Assembly (NCBI RefSeq): GCF_001904635.1
Contig: NZ_MRCB01000023.1
Location: forward strand, 1-64,000
Source: Hydrococcus rivularis NIES-593
Lineage (GTDB): Bacteria; Cyanobacteriota; Cyanobacteriia; Cyanobacteriales; Microcystaceae
DNA: 64,000 nucleotides
Direction of reading: 5' to 3'
This document shows, one piece after another, positions 1 through 8,563 of this stretch. The position numbers and the translations under genes are program-made. The stretch's first letter is position 1. Every line of letters begins with the position of its first letter. A model generated the notes under the pieces. The model worked only from the letters and a program-made list of their open reading frames with translations, was not told the DNA's origin and did not search any database.

Positions 1-27
1 CTGGCAAGCTTTACAGCCTTAGCGTAA
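1..27 (+). CDS. 3' end of an unidentified gene (partial)
   Basis: The window opens in a reading frame that closes at TAA 25-27 with the residues LASFTALA. This short tail resembles the LASFTTQML near the C-terminus of the TetR protein just downstream, so the upstream gene might be a related regulator, but eight codons are too few to decide. It may equally be non-coding. Confidence 0.2.
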   Translation: MASFTALA

Positions 28-115
28 GTTTCTGTACGGTTGCTACCAAAACGCCTATGTTTACGCTGTCAACATTGATGAGCGAAAATAGAGTTAAGAA
101 AAATTACGAAGTCCT

Positions 116-727
116 ATGCAGTTCAAAAAAAACTATCACCACGGAGATCTACGCCAAGCTTTGATTGACACGGCTATAGAATTAATCGCAGAACGAGGCA
201 TGAGCGATTGGTCGCTCAGAGAAGTGGCGCGACGCATCGGCGTGTCTCATACCGCTCCTTATCGACATTTTGCCGATCGCGAAGCTCTCTTGGCAGCCGT
301 TGCCGAAAAAGGGTTTCAAGAGATGAGTAACTATTTGCTCCAAACCCTAGAGAAAATACCGAACGAGCATTCCCAACGATTGCAGTCCATTGGCGTTGCA
401 TACGTGCAATACGCGATCGCGCATCCCTGCGAATACGAGGTCATGTTTCGCTACTCTCAGAAAGACAAACGACGATATCCTGCCTTAAGCGAAGCAGCTA
501 CAACAGCCTTTATGGTGCTAGTCAACGTTATTGTTGAAGGTCAAAAAGCCGGAGCCTTTCGTGCGGAAAATCCCAAGGGATTAGCCTGGGTTGCTTGGTC
601 TCTGGTACACGGCTTAGCCATGCTGCTCGTTGACGGTCAACTTCAAGTTCCAGAAAACAGTACGGTAGAAACTTTAGCTAGCTTTACAACGCAAATGTTG
701 ACTGAGGGCTTACAAGCTGATAGATAA
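116..727 (+). CDS. TetR/AcrR family transcriptional regulator
   Basis: A 203-residue one-component repressor-type protein. Residues ~10-60 form the TetR helix-turn-helix, with YHHGDLRQALIDTA leading into helix 1 and a recognition segment RRIGVSHTAPYRHFADRE. The C-terminal ligand-binding half (about 80-200) resembles the WHG/TetR_C_13 type. The ligand is not predictable. It lies 244 bp upstream of the PAP-type operon on the same strand, so it could regulate that operon or the gene to the left, but nothing in the sequence proves either. The length is normal and the ATG at 116 gives a standard TetR N-terminus. Confidence 0.88.
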   Translation: MQFKKNYHHGDLRQALIDTAIELIAERGMSDWSLREVARRIGVSHTAPYRHFADREALLAAVAEKGFQEMSNYLLQTLEKIPNEHSQRLQSIGVAYVQYAIAHPCEYEVMFRYSQKDKRRYPALSEAATTAFMVLVNVIVEGQKAGAFRAENPKGLAWVAWSLVHGLAMLLVDGQLQVPENSTVETLASFTTQMLTEGLQADR

Positions 728-971
728 CGATTGATTAATTAATACACATTACAGATATTTAAGTAAAAGCTTATCAGCCTACAGACTTTCCATAAATGTC
801 ATTGACAGCCGTCACAAATAATCTACGTGCAATCACGGAACCTTACGAAAATTCAGCAAGTTAATTCCCTGTTACTACCGATGGTCTCAAAGAAAGATTC
901 CCATAGGATGATATCAAGCTAAGAAATTTAAGCTTATAGATTAGCTCGATAAACATGAGGATATTTATCCT
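728..971 (+). promoter_or_regulatory. Leader region of the PAP-type operon
   Basis: This 244-bp gap holds the probable promoter of the nine-gene operon. A TATAGAT hexamer-like box lies near 935-941, and a small inverted repeat (AAGCT...AGCTT type) lies around 917-932. There is no clear Shine-Dalgarno sequence directly before the ATG at 972. Promoter placement is inference from position and base composition. Confidence 0.35.
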
Positions 972-1694
972 ATGGTCTATACTCCAACCAATTCCAACCC
1001 CGGTCAAAAACTCTTTCTCAAAACAGCAGAACATACTCTAAAAAAGAAATATCCTAAAAAGCACCATCACTTTCGCTGGGAAGATTTCTTCGTCTTCCAA
1101 ACTCAAAGCGGAGAAATTCTCGATTGGAACGAATCCCGTAACATTTTAGCGAGCGAAGACTTCATCGTCGGATTGATCGAAGGTTTAGAGCAAGAAGTCG
1201 GTAATGCCTCTGGCGTTGTTATGTACAACATCGGCAAAGAATGGGGCAAAAGAGATGCCGAATTTTTCCGAAACTGGTTTATCAAAGAGTACGAGTATGA
1301 GACCGAAATCAGCCAACTCAATCTGCCCTACGTGCTAGAAGCGTGGTGGTGGCCCTTTACCGCTCAAGGCTGGGGCAACTGGGATTTCGATCTAAGCGAC
1401 CAAAAAAATGGCTTCATGTTCGTCAACATCTTCGATTCAGCCGTAGCCCGGACATTAGGCGATGTCGGCAAACCCGTTTGTCATATCTATGCAGGTCTTC
1501 TAGCTGGATTCTTCAGCAGCCTAGTTAAAAAAGAATTGAACTGCATTGAGATCCAATGCTACGCCATGGGAGAAACCTACTGCAAGTTCCTCTTAGGCAA
1601 ACAAGACCGCCTCGATGCCGCTACCTTCTGGATGTACGAAGGCGCGACAGCAAGAGACATTGAAACGCGCTTGCAAGATGGGGAACTCAGATGA
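972..1694 (+). CDS. V4R-domain protein, Slr0144-like (PSII assembly operon)
   Basis: A 240-residue protein with a V4R (vinyl-4-reductase) small-molecule-binding domain covering most of its length. The family signature is seen in GVVMYNIGKEWGKRDAEFF, in the Cys-containing CIEIQCYAMGETYCKF near residue 200, and in the following LGKQDRL. It is the first gene of a nine-gene run that matches Synechocystis slr0144-slr0152, where deletion lowers photosystem II assembly proficiency. V4R domains in other proteins (BchJ, some regulators) bind hydrophobic or tetrapyrrole-like ligands; binding here is inferred. It overlaps the next gene by 4 bp (ATGA), so the two are translationally coupled. Confidence 0.85.
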   Translation: MVYTPTNSNPGQKLFLKTAEHTLKKKYPKKHHHFRWEDFFVFQTQSGEILDWNESRNILASEDFIVGLIEGLEQEVGNASGVVMYNIGKEWGKRDAEFFRNWFIKEYEYETEISQLNLPYVLEAWWWPFTAQGWGNWDFDLSDQKNGFMFVNIFDSAVARTLGDVGKPVCHIYAGLLAGFFSSLVKKELNCIEIQCYAMGETYCKFLLGKQDRLDAATFWMYEGATARDIETRLQDGELR

Positions 1695-2071
1695 ATGAGG
1701 TAACTTTCTGGCAATGCCTAAGCGTCCAAGATTTTTTTGGCAATTCCAATTGGGAAGGTCGTCAGCTTGCCGCACAAGGAGAGTTTTTTGAAAATGCGAT
1801 CGCGCCAACTTCCTGGCTGTGTCTGAGTCTCGAAGACTTCCTCAACCAAAGTAACTGGGAAGGCAAGCTTCTCGGCAAACAAATTTTCTACCAGCAGGCA
1901 CCTAAAGAACTGTCACTTACCCTATCAGTTGGCGAATTTTTCCAAATGAGCGCATGGGACGGCAAACCAGGAATGGCTCCTCTTGCCTCTCGCAAATCTA
2001 CTCCTGCGTCGAATCCCATCCCTTCTCGAAACCAACAAATGAAACTCAGTAATTTATCCGATTTATTTTAG
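1691..2071 (+). CDS. Three-repeat hypothetical protein, Slr0145-like
   Basis: A 126-residue protein built from three copies of a ~35-residue unit: CLSVQDFFGNSNWEGRQL, CLSLEDFLNQSNWEGKLLG and TLSVGEFFQMSAWDGKP. The shared core is LS(V/L)xxFFxxSxW(E/D)G. The linker between repeats 1 and 2 is encoded by a HIP1 site (Asn-Ala-Ile-Ala). The C-terminus is low-complexity and polar. The position, second gene after a V4R gene, matches Slr0145 of the PAP operon. No catalytic motif is visible; a scaffold or adaptor role is a guess. Confidence 0.75.
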   Translation: MNEVTFWQCLSVQDFFGNSNWEGRQLAAQGEFFENAIAPTSWLCLSLEDFLNQSNWEGKLLGKQIFYQQAPKELSLTLSVGEFFQMSAWDGKPGMAPLASRKSTPASNPIPSRNQQMKLSNLSDLF

Positions 2072-2082
2072 AAAGAACTCCT

Positions 2083-2571
2083 ATGCATACTGACTTTGAG
2101 GCTTTGTTTCAACAAGCCGAAGATCGCTACCTGCAACGCATGGAAATTAACGCTTTCAATCTTCAGGTTTCGTCTTTAGCCAAACGACTCGAAACCTATA
2201 AATCCTTGCGCGACCAAGAAGTCGTTGTTTTCCAACCCGTTGCCGACAAACTGCTAGAAACTTTTCCTAATGAAAACTCTAAAACTCTAGAACGCGCGCT
2301 CAAGCACTGGCTCTCAGTCATGCGCTACTGTGCTATGGCAATGCTGCTAAACAATCCCGAATATTTAGAGCGCCGCCTGCTCGAATGGCTCACCGATATC
2401 ATCAAAGCTCACCAAATGGAGGCAATTGAAAAGCACCTTTACGAATCGTTAATCTTCAGCTTGCGACAAGAACTACCCGCCGAGCAATTCGTCCTAATTC
2501 AACCTTTCCTGGCACAAGCCTATAAAACCCTGGTGGGTGAAGCGTCCGTAGAAGCCAATACTAACAACTGA
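2083..2571 (+). CDS. Phycobiliprotein-fold protein without bilin cysteine, Slr0146-like
   Basis: A 162-residue, all-helical protein. The N-terminal half (DRYLQRMEINAFNLQ, RLETYKSLRDQE, FP) and the helix with YLERRLLEWLTDIIKAH follow the phycobiliprotein/globin-like fold. At the position of the conserved bilin-attachment CxRD of phycocyanin it reads LKHW, so covalent chromophore binding at that site is unlikely. It is a paralogue-like partner of the protein at 3836-4309. It starts 12 bp after the preceding stop, consistent with one operon. The fold assignment is from my own alignment by eye and should be confirmed by structure prediction. Confidence 0.72.
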   Translation: MHTDFEALFQQAEDRYLQRMEINAFNLQVSSLAKRLETYKSLRDQEVVVFQPVADKLLETFPNENSKTLERALKHWLSVMRYCAMAMLLNNPEYLERRLLEWLTDIIKAHQMEAIEKHLYESLIFSLRQELPAEQFVLIQPFLAQAYKTLVGEASVEANTNN

Positions 2572-2590
2572 TAACGGGGTAGGAAAAATA

Positions 2591-3259
2591 ATGATTAATA
2601 TTGCAACTTTAGTTAAAGAACGTTCCTCGCTAGGAAATTATTTCGCTCCCGATGCCTACGTTAAAGGCGAATTTGAATTCGGTCTAATTGAAAACCGCAG
2701 TGGCTCTCGCTTGCTGGCTTTACCCCATACGCTGCTGCAAGCCATCTATACAGGACTCGAACAAGAAGTCGGTCAAGAAGGATCGGGATTAGTCATGTTC
2801 AACTGCGGTCGCTGGTGGGGCAAAAGCTTCTTCAAGCGATTCTCTGAGGAAGTCGGCGAATACTATGGCAAGCCTATCGTTCAGATGGAGATGGTAGAGT
2901 TCTTACAATGCGTTAAGCAATGCTGGAAAACCCACGGTTGGGGCGTTATCGATATCGACTTCGATTTCTACCAAAAAGGATTTCTGGCTGTCAAAGTTGA
3001 GAATTCTGCCTTTGCTCGAGTGGCTCCTTCGGGAAAGCAACCTATGTGTTTTTTTGAAGCAGGGATTCTGAGCGCCTTCTTCAGCCAGCTAACCGGACGC
3101 AACTTGCACTGCGTGCAAACTGCCTGCGAATCGATGGGTGCAGAATGCAACTTTTTTATCTTAGGTTTAGCCGAGCGACTCGAATCCGTAGAAGCATGGC
3201 AAGAAGAAGGACACGACCATAACAAGATTATGGAACTACTGTGCGCAAACCAATCATAG
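2591..3259 (+). CDS. Second V4R-domain protein, Slr0147-like
   Basis: A 222-residue protein with the V4R pattern SGLVMFNCGRWWGKSFFKRF in the first half and CVQTACESMGAECNFFILG near the C-terminus. It is clearly paralogous to the first gene of the operon (same spacing of the NxGxxWGK and Cys-rich motifs). An AGGAAAAATA-like purine tract precedes the ATG. It sits 14 bp before the ferredoxin gene. The likely role is ligand or tetrapyrrole handling in PSII assembly, inferred from operon membership. Confidence 0.83.
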   Translation: MINIATLVKERSSLGNYFAPDAYVKGEFEFGLIENRSGSRLLALPHTLLQAIYTGLEQEVGQEGSGLVMFNCGRWWGKSFFKRFSEEVGEYYGKPIVQMEMVEFLQCVKQCWKTHGWGVIDIDFDFYQKGFLAVKVENSAFARVAPSGKQPMCFFEAGILSAFFSQLTGRNLHCVQTACESMGAECNFFILGLAERLESVEAWQEEGHDHNKIMELLCANQS

Positions 3260-3272
3260 GAGGGTAAATTAA

Positions 3273-3755
3273 GTGGCTAAAGTCGTTAAACTCGACCCCA
3301 TTAACACAGAAATAGCTATCCAAACTAACGACAATCTTTTGTCTGGGTTGCTCAAAAATGAGTTGAACATCATGAAAGAATGCGGTGGTCGGGGAATGTG
3401 TGCCACTTGCCACGTATTTATTAAAGAAGGCATGGAGAGCTTGTCTCCAATGAACCGCCGAGAACAGCGAACCCTCGAAGTCATTACCACCTGCAATCAA
3501 TTATCTCGCCTAGCTTGCCAGGCGAGGGTAATGGGAGAGGGAGTTGTGATTGAGTTGCCTTCCGGTACTTACGTCAACCAGATCGAAGACGTTGAATCCT
3601 TGATCGGTCGCCGAGCCGAACAAGATATTCTGCATCCTTTAACTGGTGCCGTTTTAGTCGAAGCCGGAAAGTTAATCACCCGTACCATGATTACCCAACT
3701 CAAAGATACGAAGGGACAAGTCTCGGAGTATCTAGCGAAAACGAAAGACGCTTAA
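3273..3755 (+). CDS. [2Fe-2S] ferredoxin with C-terminal extension, Slr0148-like (ferredoxin 5)
   Basis: A 160-residue protein. Cys37, Cys43 and Cys46 (ECGGRGMCATCHVF) and Cys82 (LACQ) give a C-x5-C-x2-C...C cluster-binding pattern, nearer to adrenodoxin-type spacing than to plant ferredoxin. About 60 residues follow the ferredoxin fold and contain several Thr/Ser. The start is GTG at 3273, supported by a strong AGGAGG Shine-Dalgarno at 3258-3263. In Synechocystis the equivalent ferredoxin is reported to be phosphorylated in a way that depends on SpkG and Slr0151, both of which are encoded downstream here. Confidence 0.88.
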   Translation: MAKVVKLDPINTEIAIQTNDNLLSGLLKNELNIMKECGGRGMCATCHVFIKEGMESLSPMNRREQRTLEVITTCNQLSRLACQARVMGEGVVIELPSGTYVNQIEDVESLIGRRAEQDILHPLTGAVLVEAGKLITRTMITQLKDTKGQVSEYLAKTKDA

Positions 3756-3835
3756 TTGGTTGGTTAATGGTTAGTCGTTAGTGGGATGAATGCCACAGCT
3801 ATTAATTAACAGTTTTATCGAGGAAATTTAGGACA

Positions 3836-4309
3836 ATGTTGAAACAATTGGCTCGTTTGAGTGTGGACGTTGAAGGTCGTTACGCTACTGACAAAGAGTT
3901 ACAGTTTCTCGAAGCATATCTTGAATCTGTCAAAGATCGTCTGAGCGCTTACGAGAAGATTCGGGACAATGAAGAGCAAATTATCGCTCAGTGGGAAGCT
4001 CAAAAGCGCAGTCGCAATGAAAATCTCTTTGAGCTGAACGGAAAGGATATTACCGAAATCTGCCGTCGAGACATGACAAATATATTGCGCTGCTCTGCTA
4101 CTTTCATGCTATTTGATGACTTGGATCGCCTGCAAGACGGTCTGTTGCTCTGGTACAAAACCATCGTCAAGTCTTTTGGCTATACCAAATACGCTCAGAT
4201 CAACTATCAACTCATTCAAGATGTTATCAAACTATATCTGAGTGCTGAGGAAGCAGCACTCATGCTCCCTGTCTTGCAACTCGATCGCGCGGTTTTGGGC
4301 GCTGCTTAA
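3836..4309 (+). CDS. Phycobiliprotein-like protein retaining a CxRD cysteine, Slr0149-like
   Basis: A 157-residue helical protein. The N-terminal segment (DVEGRYATDKELQFL, RLSAYEKIRDNEEQII) lines up well with phycocyanin alpha/beta. Cys76 in ICRRDMTNILR occupies the bilin-attachment position (CxRD...LR in phycobiliproteins), followed by the ...LQDGLLLWYKTIVKSFG helix. It is not a light-harvesting subunit by context, since no linker or lyase genes are nearby. Bilin binding is therefore an open, testable possibility. An 80-bp gap containing a TTAGT-type short repeat precedes it. It is the fifth-to-seventh module of the PAP-type operon. Confidence 0.78.
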   Translation: MLKQLARLSVDVEGRYATDKELQFLEAYLESVKDRLSAYEKIRDNEEQIIAQWEAQKRSRNENLFELNGKDITEICRRDMTNILRCSATFMLFDDLDRLQDGLLLWYKTIVKSFGYTKYAQINYQLIQDVIKLYLSAEEAALMLPVLQLDRAVLGAA

Positions 4310-4343
4310 CTCAGTCTACTCTCTCAGCTCAATTTTCTAGATT

Positions 4344-4658
4344 ATGAACGACAAAACCTTTTCCGTCACTTTAGTCAACGAAGCCAAGGGAACTCAGGAA
4401 GCGATTCAAGTTCCTAGCGACCAATTCATTCTCGATGCCGCACAAGAAAGAGAAATAGAACTTCCTTACTCTTGTCGAGCGGGTTCTTGTTTCGACTGTC
4501 TGGGTAAAGTCGTTGAAGGGAAAGTAGAGCAAACAGGACAAGCCTTAAGCTTCCTAAAATCTGATGAAATCAAGGCTGGTTTCGTTCTTCTGTGTTCTTG
4601 TTCTCCGGCCTCAGATTGTACGATCCTTACCCATCAAGCAGAAAAATATCTCTCATAG
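4344..4658 (+). CDS. Plant-type [2Fe-2S] ferredoxin, Slr0150-like
   Basis: A 104-residue soluble ferredoxin. Cys44, Cys49, Cys52 (YSCRAGSCFDCLGKV) and Cys84 (VLLCSCSP) form the canonical C-x4-C-x2-C...C site. The length is normal for PetF-like proteins, but it diverges from the main photosynthetic ferredoxin (CFDC instead of CSTC). It lies 34 bp downstream of the phycobiliprotein-like gene. As the second ferredoxin of the operon it may deliver electrons to an assembly-related redox step; the partner is unknown. Confidence 0.9.
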   Translation: MNDKTFSVTLVNEAKGTQEAIQVPSDQFILDAAQEREIELPYSCRAGSCFDCLGKVVEGKVEQTGQALSFLKSDEIKAGFVLLCSCSPASDCTILTHQAEKYLS

Positions 4659-4703
4659 TTTGTAAATAATTTAGAACATTTTATTCAAAGGTAGCGTGAC
4701 ACT

Positions 4704-5582
4704 ATGGAAAAGCCATTAGAAAATCCCCAAGCAACCGTCAAAAGCGCTTCTGGGTTAAATACTTTAGATATTATTGCCTTAGTTAGTGCTGCTGGCGGCT
4801 CGGTTGCCTCGCTCGTTTTTCAACAAGTTGCCTTCGCTGCGATTCCCCTATCTGCCTCAGTTGCCTTTCATGTTTTCAATCGCAAGCAACTGATGACCCA
4901 GATGGCTGACAGCCAGCAAGTCGCGATCGCGCAATTAAACCAGCAAATTAGCCAGCAACTTAGTGGCGTACAAAAGAGCATTGCCGAGTTGAATCAATTT
5001 CAGCAAAAGTCTGTTGCTCAACTAAGCCAACAAACGCAAGCCCATCAAGCTAGCCTCGACACCTTATCGGGACAACTTGGGGAACTTCAGAAATTTACAG
5101 CTAATCTCAACCAAGAAACTCACAAGTTAAACGACTTCGATCGCGCCCTAGAATCCCAACAAAAGCAGTTGGAAGCCGTCGTGCTGGAAATGCGAGAAAT
5201 CCAAGAAATCACCCAGAAAATGTCGGCTAATCCCAACTCGGCTGAATTCTATTTCCAACGCGGATTTAGCCAAGAGCGTTTGGGAGACAAGCAAAAAGCC
5301 ATTGAAGATTACAGCGAAGCCATTCGCCTCGATCCCACCTATGCCAATGCTTACTTCCATCGAGGCATGCTCAACAAAGATATCGGACATCGCAAGATGG
5401 CGGTTGAAGATTTTCGCAAGGCAGCTAAATACTTTCTCGAACAGGGAGATATCGGGAATTACCAAAAAGCTAGAAATCTTAGCCAAGGAATGCACGACTT
5501 CCGCACTGTAGCCAAACACGAGGAACCAGAAACTAATAATCATTTCTCTGAAAGAATCCCTGTTAGCGGATTGTTTGAATAA
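4704..5582 (+). CDS. Membrane coiled-coil/TPR protein, Slr0151-like
   Basis: A 292-residue protein. A hydrophobic stretch at ~23-58 (IIALVSAAGGSVASLVF onward) should anchor it in the membrane. Residues ~60-175 are a Gln-rich coiled coil (repeated QLNQQISQQ, QLSQQTQ). Two TPR units follow (NSAEFYFQRGFSQERLGDK and AYFHRGMLNKDIGHRK). The C-terminal ~35 residues are polar. Slr0151 of Synechocystis has been linked to PSII repair and thylakoid organisation, and to ferredoxin-5 phosphorylation. It is separated from the kinase gene by 104 bp. Confidence 0.85.
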   Translation: MEKPLENPQATVKSASGLNTLDIIALVSAAGGSVASLVFQQVAFAAIPLSASVAFHVFNRKQLMTQMADSQQVAIAQLNQQISQQLSGVQKSIAELNQFQQKSVAQLSQQTQAHQASLDTLSGQLGELQKFTANLNQETHKLNDFDRALESQQKQLEAVVLEMREIQEITQKMSANPNSAEFYFQRGFSQERLGDKQKAIEDYSEAIRLDPTYANAYFHRGMLNKDIGHRKMAVEDFRKAAKYFLEQGDIGNYQKARNLSQGMHDFRTVAKHEEPETNNHFSERIPVSGLFE

Positions 5583-5686
5583 GAAAGAGTCAGAAGTAAC
5601 TGTACGGGCGGGTTTAGATTGTTTCCTGGGAAAAGATTAATGATTTTGACAAATCAACCCGCCTCCACCACTGGTCACTGATAAAC

Positions 5687-7522
5687 ATGCAGCGCTCCAA
5701 ATACCGAATTTTGGGTCAGATAGGACAAGGGCAATTTGGTCGAGTATTCTGTGCCGTCCACCGCGAAACCGGAGAGATAGTAGCGCTCAAAGACCTCGAC
5801 AAAGACAGATTTCCTACTCGGCTATTTTTAGGCGAATTTGCCCACCTTACCAGCCTGAAACATCCTAACATCGTCAGTTGCCAGGGGCTTGAATATGGTA
5901 AGACTGGGCGCTATCTCGTGATGGATTACTGCGAGGGCGGAACGTTACGAGACGTGATGGAATCTGAAGGTAAGCTTAGTCTAGTGCATGGTCTAAAAAT
6001 TATTACCGATGTTTTGTTGGCATTAGAACATGCTCACAGTCGAGATATCGTTCACTGCGATCTCAAGCCAGAAAATATTCTCCTCAAGATCGATCGCTCT
6101 GGTTGGATCGCTTGCATATCTGATTTCGGGATCGCTCGGCTCAAGCTAGAGGCAGGCGGGAAAGGGACGGGACGAGGATACACAGGCAGTCCCGCTTATA
6201 TGGCACCAGAACGGTTTTATGCACAATATTCTCCTGCCTCCGATTTCTATGCGGTTGGCGTGATGCTCTACGAACTAATTCTTGGCAAACGACCTTTTTC
6301 TGGAATGCCTGGGGAATTACAGTCAGCTCACCTCAATCAACCCATAGAAATTCCTAAAAGCGTGCCTTTTCTGTTGCGTTCTACCATTCTGACTGCCCTA
6401 CAAAAATTACCCCAAAGGCGATTTTCCTGTGCCAGCGAAATGTTAAAGTCGGTTCGGTTAGCGGCTGAAGTCTTGGCAGCCGAGAAGTATCCAACCGGCT
6501 TTTTATCGCTTGCTCCCTTAGAAGTCTCCTCTAACGATCTGAAAATTCTCTTTCAAGAACCTCTTTCAGAACCCATTACTCATTTAGCTGTTGACTCGCA
6601 GCAAGTGTATTTAGCCATTGGCAATCGCGTTTTGGGTCGCATTTATGCCAGTAACGAGCTAACTGGCAATCCCGTACAGCAGTGGCAAGTCAAATTTGAT
6701 GCGCCTGTCGTCGATTTGAACGTGCGTCCTCAAGGCGGATTTGTCACCACGAAGTCCCACCAGGAGACTTATGCGATCTATTGCTTGTCCAAAAGCGCCA
6801 TCGATTTAATATACTGCTTATCTGGCGGTGCCAACGATTCGGAAACATCCGAGCTAGTACCTTTATTTTCTCGCAACGCTAAAACTCTCGTCAGCGCGAT
6901 CGAACCCCAGGGACATTGGATCGCGATCGCTAGCGATACCCCATCCAAGTCGCTACAAATTTTCAAATTACCAGATTTTCAATCCCTTGGAACATCGATC
7001 GATTCTCCTCTACCTTCTCAATTAATTGCTCTCGATCGCCATCATGGACTCGCGATCTTTTCTCCCCTCGAAGAGGGCAGCGACGGTACGGTATTTCGAT
7101 TGTTTAATCGTCGCGGAAGACTAATAAATGCTTTTTTGTTACCCATTACCTTACATCGCATTACGCCAAGCGCGATCGAACCCTATCGCCTCTTTGCGAT
7201 TGAAAAAAGCGATCCGATTATGGGCGTACTCATCAATCTCAAACCTTTGAAAGTTACTCGCATTGCTCTCGAAATCGTCCCAGAATTTATTCTCGAACGA
7301 GAGTGGGGTTACATTCTTGTGGATCGTTCGGGGCAATTCCGCCTCTTGGATCGAGAGGGCAACCGTATCGGACGATTTGAAGTGCCTTTCCCTCCCACGA
7401 CAATGGCAGCGTTTGGAGAATTTAAATTGTTAGTTGCGACGTGGTCCGAACGCAAAGGAATGTTGTTTGCGATTGATTTCCAAAAAATTGTTAATTTCAA
7501 GAAAGATGATGAAGGAGATTAA
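5687..7522 (+). CDS. spkG: Ser/Thr protein kinase SpkG (Slr0152-like)
   Basis: A 611-residue protein with an N-terminal Hanks-type kinase domain (~6-260): glycine loop GQIGQGQFGRVF, Lys35 in VALKDL, catalytic loop HCDLKPENILL (HCD in place of HRD, with the Asp kept), DFGIARL and APERF. Residues ~290-611 are beta-rich and look like a propeller-type domain (repeated strands such as QVYLAIGNRVLG and GHWIAIASD) with no transmembrane segment visible. It is the last gene of the PAP-type operon. By analogy with Synechocystis its substrates include the operon ferredoxin. The Cys next to the catalytic Asp is a mild deviation (Arg lost), typical of kinases not activated through loop phosphorylation. 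Confidence 0.88.
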   Translation: MQRSKYRILGQIGQGQFGRVFCAVHRETGEIVALKDLDKDRFPTRLFLGEFAHLTSLKHPNIVSCQGLEYGKTGRYLVMDYCEGGTLRDVMESEGKLSLVHGLKIITDVLLALEHAHSRDIVHCDLKPENILLKIDRSGWIACISDFGIARLKLEAGGKGTGRGYTGSPAYMAPERFYAQYSPASDFYAVGVMLYELILGKRPFSGMPGELQSAHLNQPIEIPKSVPFLLRSTILTALQKLPQRRFSCASEMLKSVRLAAEVLAAEKYPTGFLSLAPLEVSSNDLKILFQEPLSEPITHLAVDSQQVYLAIGNRVLGRIYASNELTGNPVQQWQVKFDAPVVDLNVRPQGGFVTTKSHQETYAIYCLSKSAIDLIYCLSGGANDSETSELVPLFSRNAKTLVSAIEPQGHWIAIASDTPSKSLQIFKLPDFQSLGTSIDSPLPSQLIALDRHHGLAIFSPLEEGSDGTVFRLFNRRGRLINAFLLPITLHRITPSAIEPYRLFAIEKSDPIMGVLINLKPLKVTRIALEIVPEFILEREWGYILVDRSGQFRLLDREGNRIGRFEVPFPPTTMAAFGEFKLLVATWSERKGMLFAIDFQKIVNFKKDDEGD

Positions 7523-7566
7523 CGAGAGTTAGATTCGATACCAAGACTAATGTTTACTACATCTTC

Positions 7567-7680
7567 TACCAATTTTCAGGTTTTCGCGATCGACATTCTT
7601 CTCCCCTCTCCCAAATAGGGAGAGGGGTTGGAGGTGAGGGCGATCGACTATCTCTGTCATTAATGAATGAAAAATGGTAT
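7567..7680. repeat. MITE-like element, family A copy 1
   Basis: A 114-bp element bounded by TACCAATTTT and AAAAATGGTA, with an inner near-palindrome CTCTCCCAAATAGGGAGAG. Two other copies at 8768-8880 and 23289-23403 share >85% of positions by eye and end in the same TCATTAATGAATGAAAAATGGTAT. It is non-coding and sits in the gap between spkG and the SDR gene. Confidence 0.8.
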
Positions 7681-7762
7681 TGTTCTATGACATTTGTCAT
7701 AGTCTGAATCGGGATTGCGATCGAGGCGAGCCTTTTCAGTGTTTAGTTTATTTTTAGTTTAT

Positions 7763-8563
7763 TTAAATTCTTTCCTGCATACTTCTCACAATTTTGGTCA
7801 CAAGATTTCTGGGAGTAAACCTAACACTGAGAGTCAGCAGCTTATTTTTTAAACCGGGGACGACAACCGTTTGGTTGTTCATTAAGCCGCGATAGCCTAT
7901 CTCGGCAACAGTTTTCGCATCCATAATGCGTTTTCCGCTCACCAGCTTGGATCGCTCTATGTTGGCTCTCGCTTGAAAGCCAGATTCTGTCGGTCCCGGA
8001 CAAAGCGCCGTGACGGTTACTCCCGTTCCTTGTAATTCATTGGCAAGTGCTTCAGAAAATGAGAGAACGTAAGCTTTAGTAGCATAATAAACTGCCATCA
8101 AAGGACCTGGCTGAAAAACAGCAGTAGAGGCAATATTTAAAATTTTCCCCTGCCCTCTAGCCACCATTTCCTTGAGAAATAATTTGGTTAAATGGGTCAG
8201 CGCTACCATATTAACTTGCATCATTTGCAGTTCGGCATCCAGGTCGGTTTCCCAGAAAAAACCATAGGCAGCAAAGCCAGCATTATTGACTAGAACGTCA
8301 ATTGCGATCGCGTCTTGTTGCAGTTTTTGAAAAATTTTTGTTGGCGCATTTGGTATAGATAAATCTTCAACAATAATCCTCGCTAAAGTGCCAAATTTTT
8401 CTTGGAATTCATCGGCAACCCGACTGAGTTTTTGTTCGTTTCTAGCAATCAAAACTAGATCGTAACCGCGATTGGCAAATATCTTCGCCAATTCATAGCC
8501 AATGCCGCTGGAAGCACCGGTAATTAGGGCGGTTTTGGAAGAATTAAAATTGTTTGTATTCAT
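7763..8563 (-). CDS. Short-chain dehydrogenase/reductase (SDR family)
   Basis: A 266-residue classical SDR. N-terminal Rossmann motif TGASSGIGYELAK, NNAGFAAYG (NNAG), active-site Ser in ASTAVFQPG and YATKAYVLSFSEALANEL (YxxxK), then the PGPTESGF cofactor loop. It belongs to the DltE/YqjQ-like subgroup; the substrate is not predictable. The start codon at 8563 directly abuts the terminal repeat of a MITE-like element (8561-8696), so its translation start region was probably shaped by that insertion. Confidence 0.88.
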   Translation of the reverse strand: MNTNNFNSSKTALITGASSGIGYELAKIFANRGYDLVLIARNEQKLSRVADEFQEKFGTLARIIVEDLSIPNAPTKIFQKLQQDAIAIDVLVNNAGFAAYGFFWETDLDAELQMMQVNMVALTHLTKLFLKEMVARGQGKILNIASTAVFQPGPLMAVYYATKAYVLSFSEALANELQGTGVTVTALCPGPTESGFQARANIERSKLVSGKRIMDAKTVAEIGYRGLMNNQTVVVPGLKNKLLTLSVRFTPRNLVTKIVRSMQERI

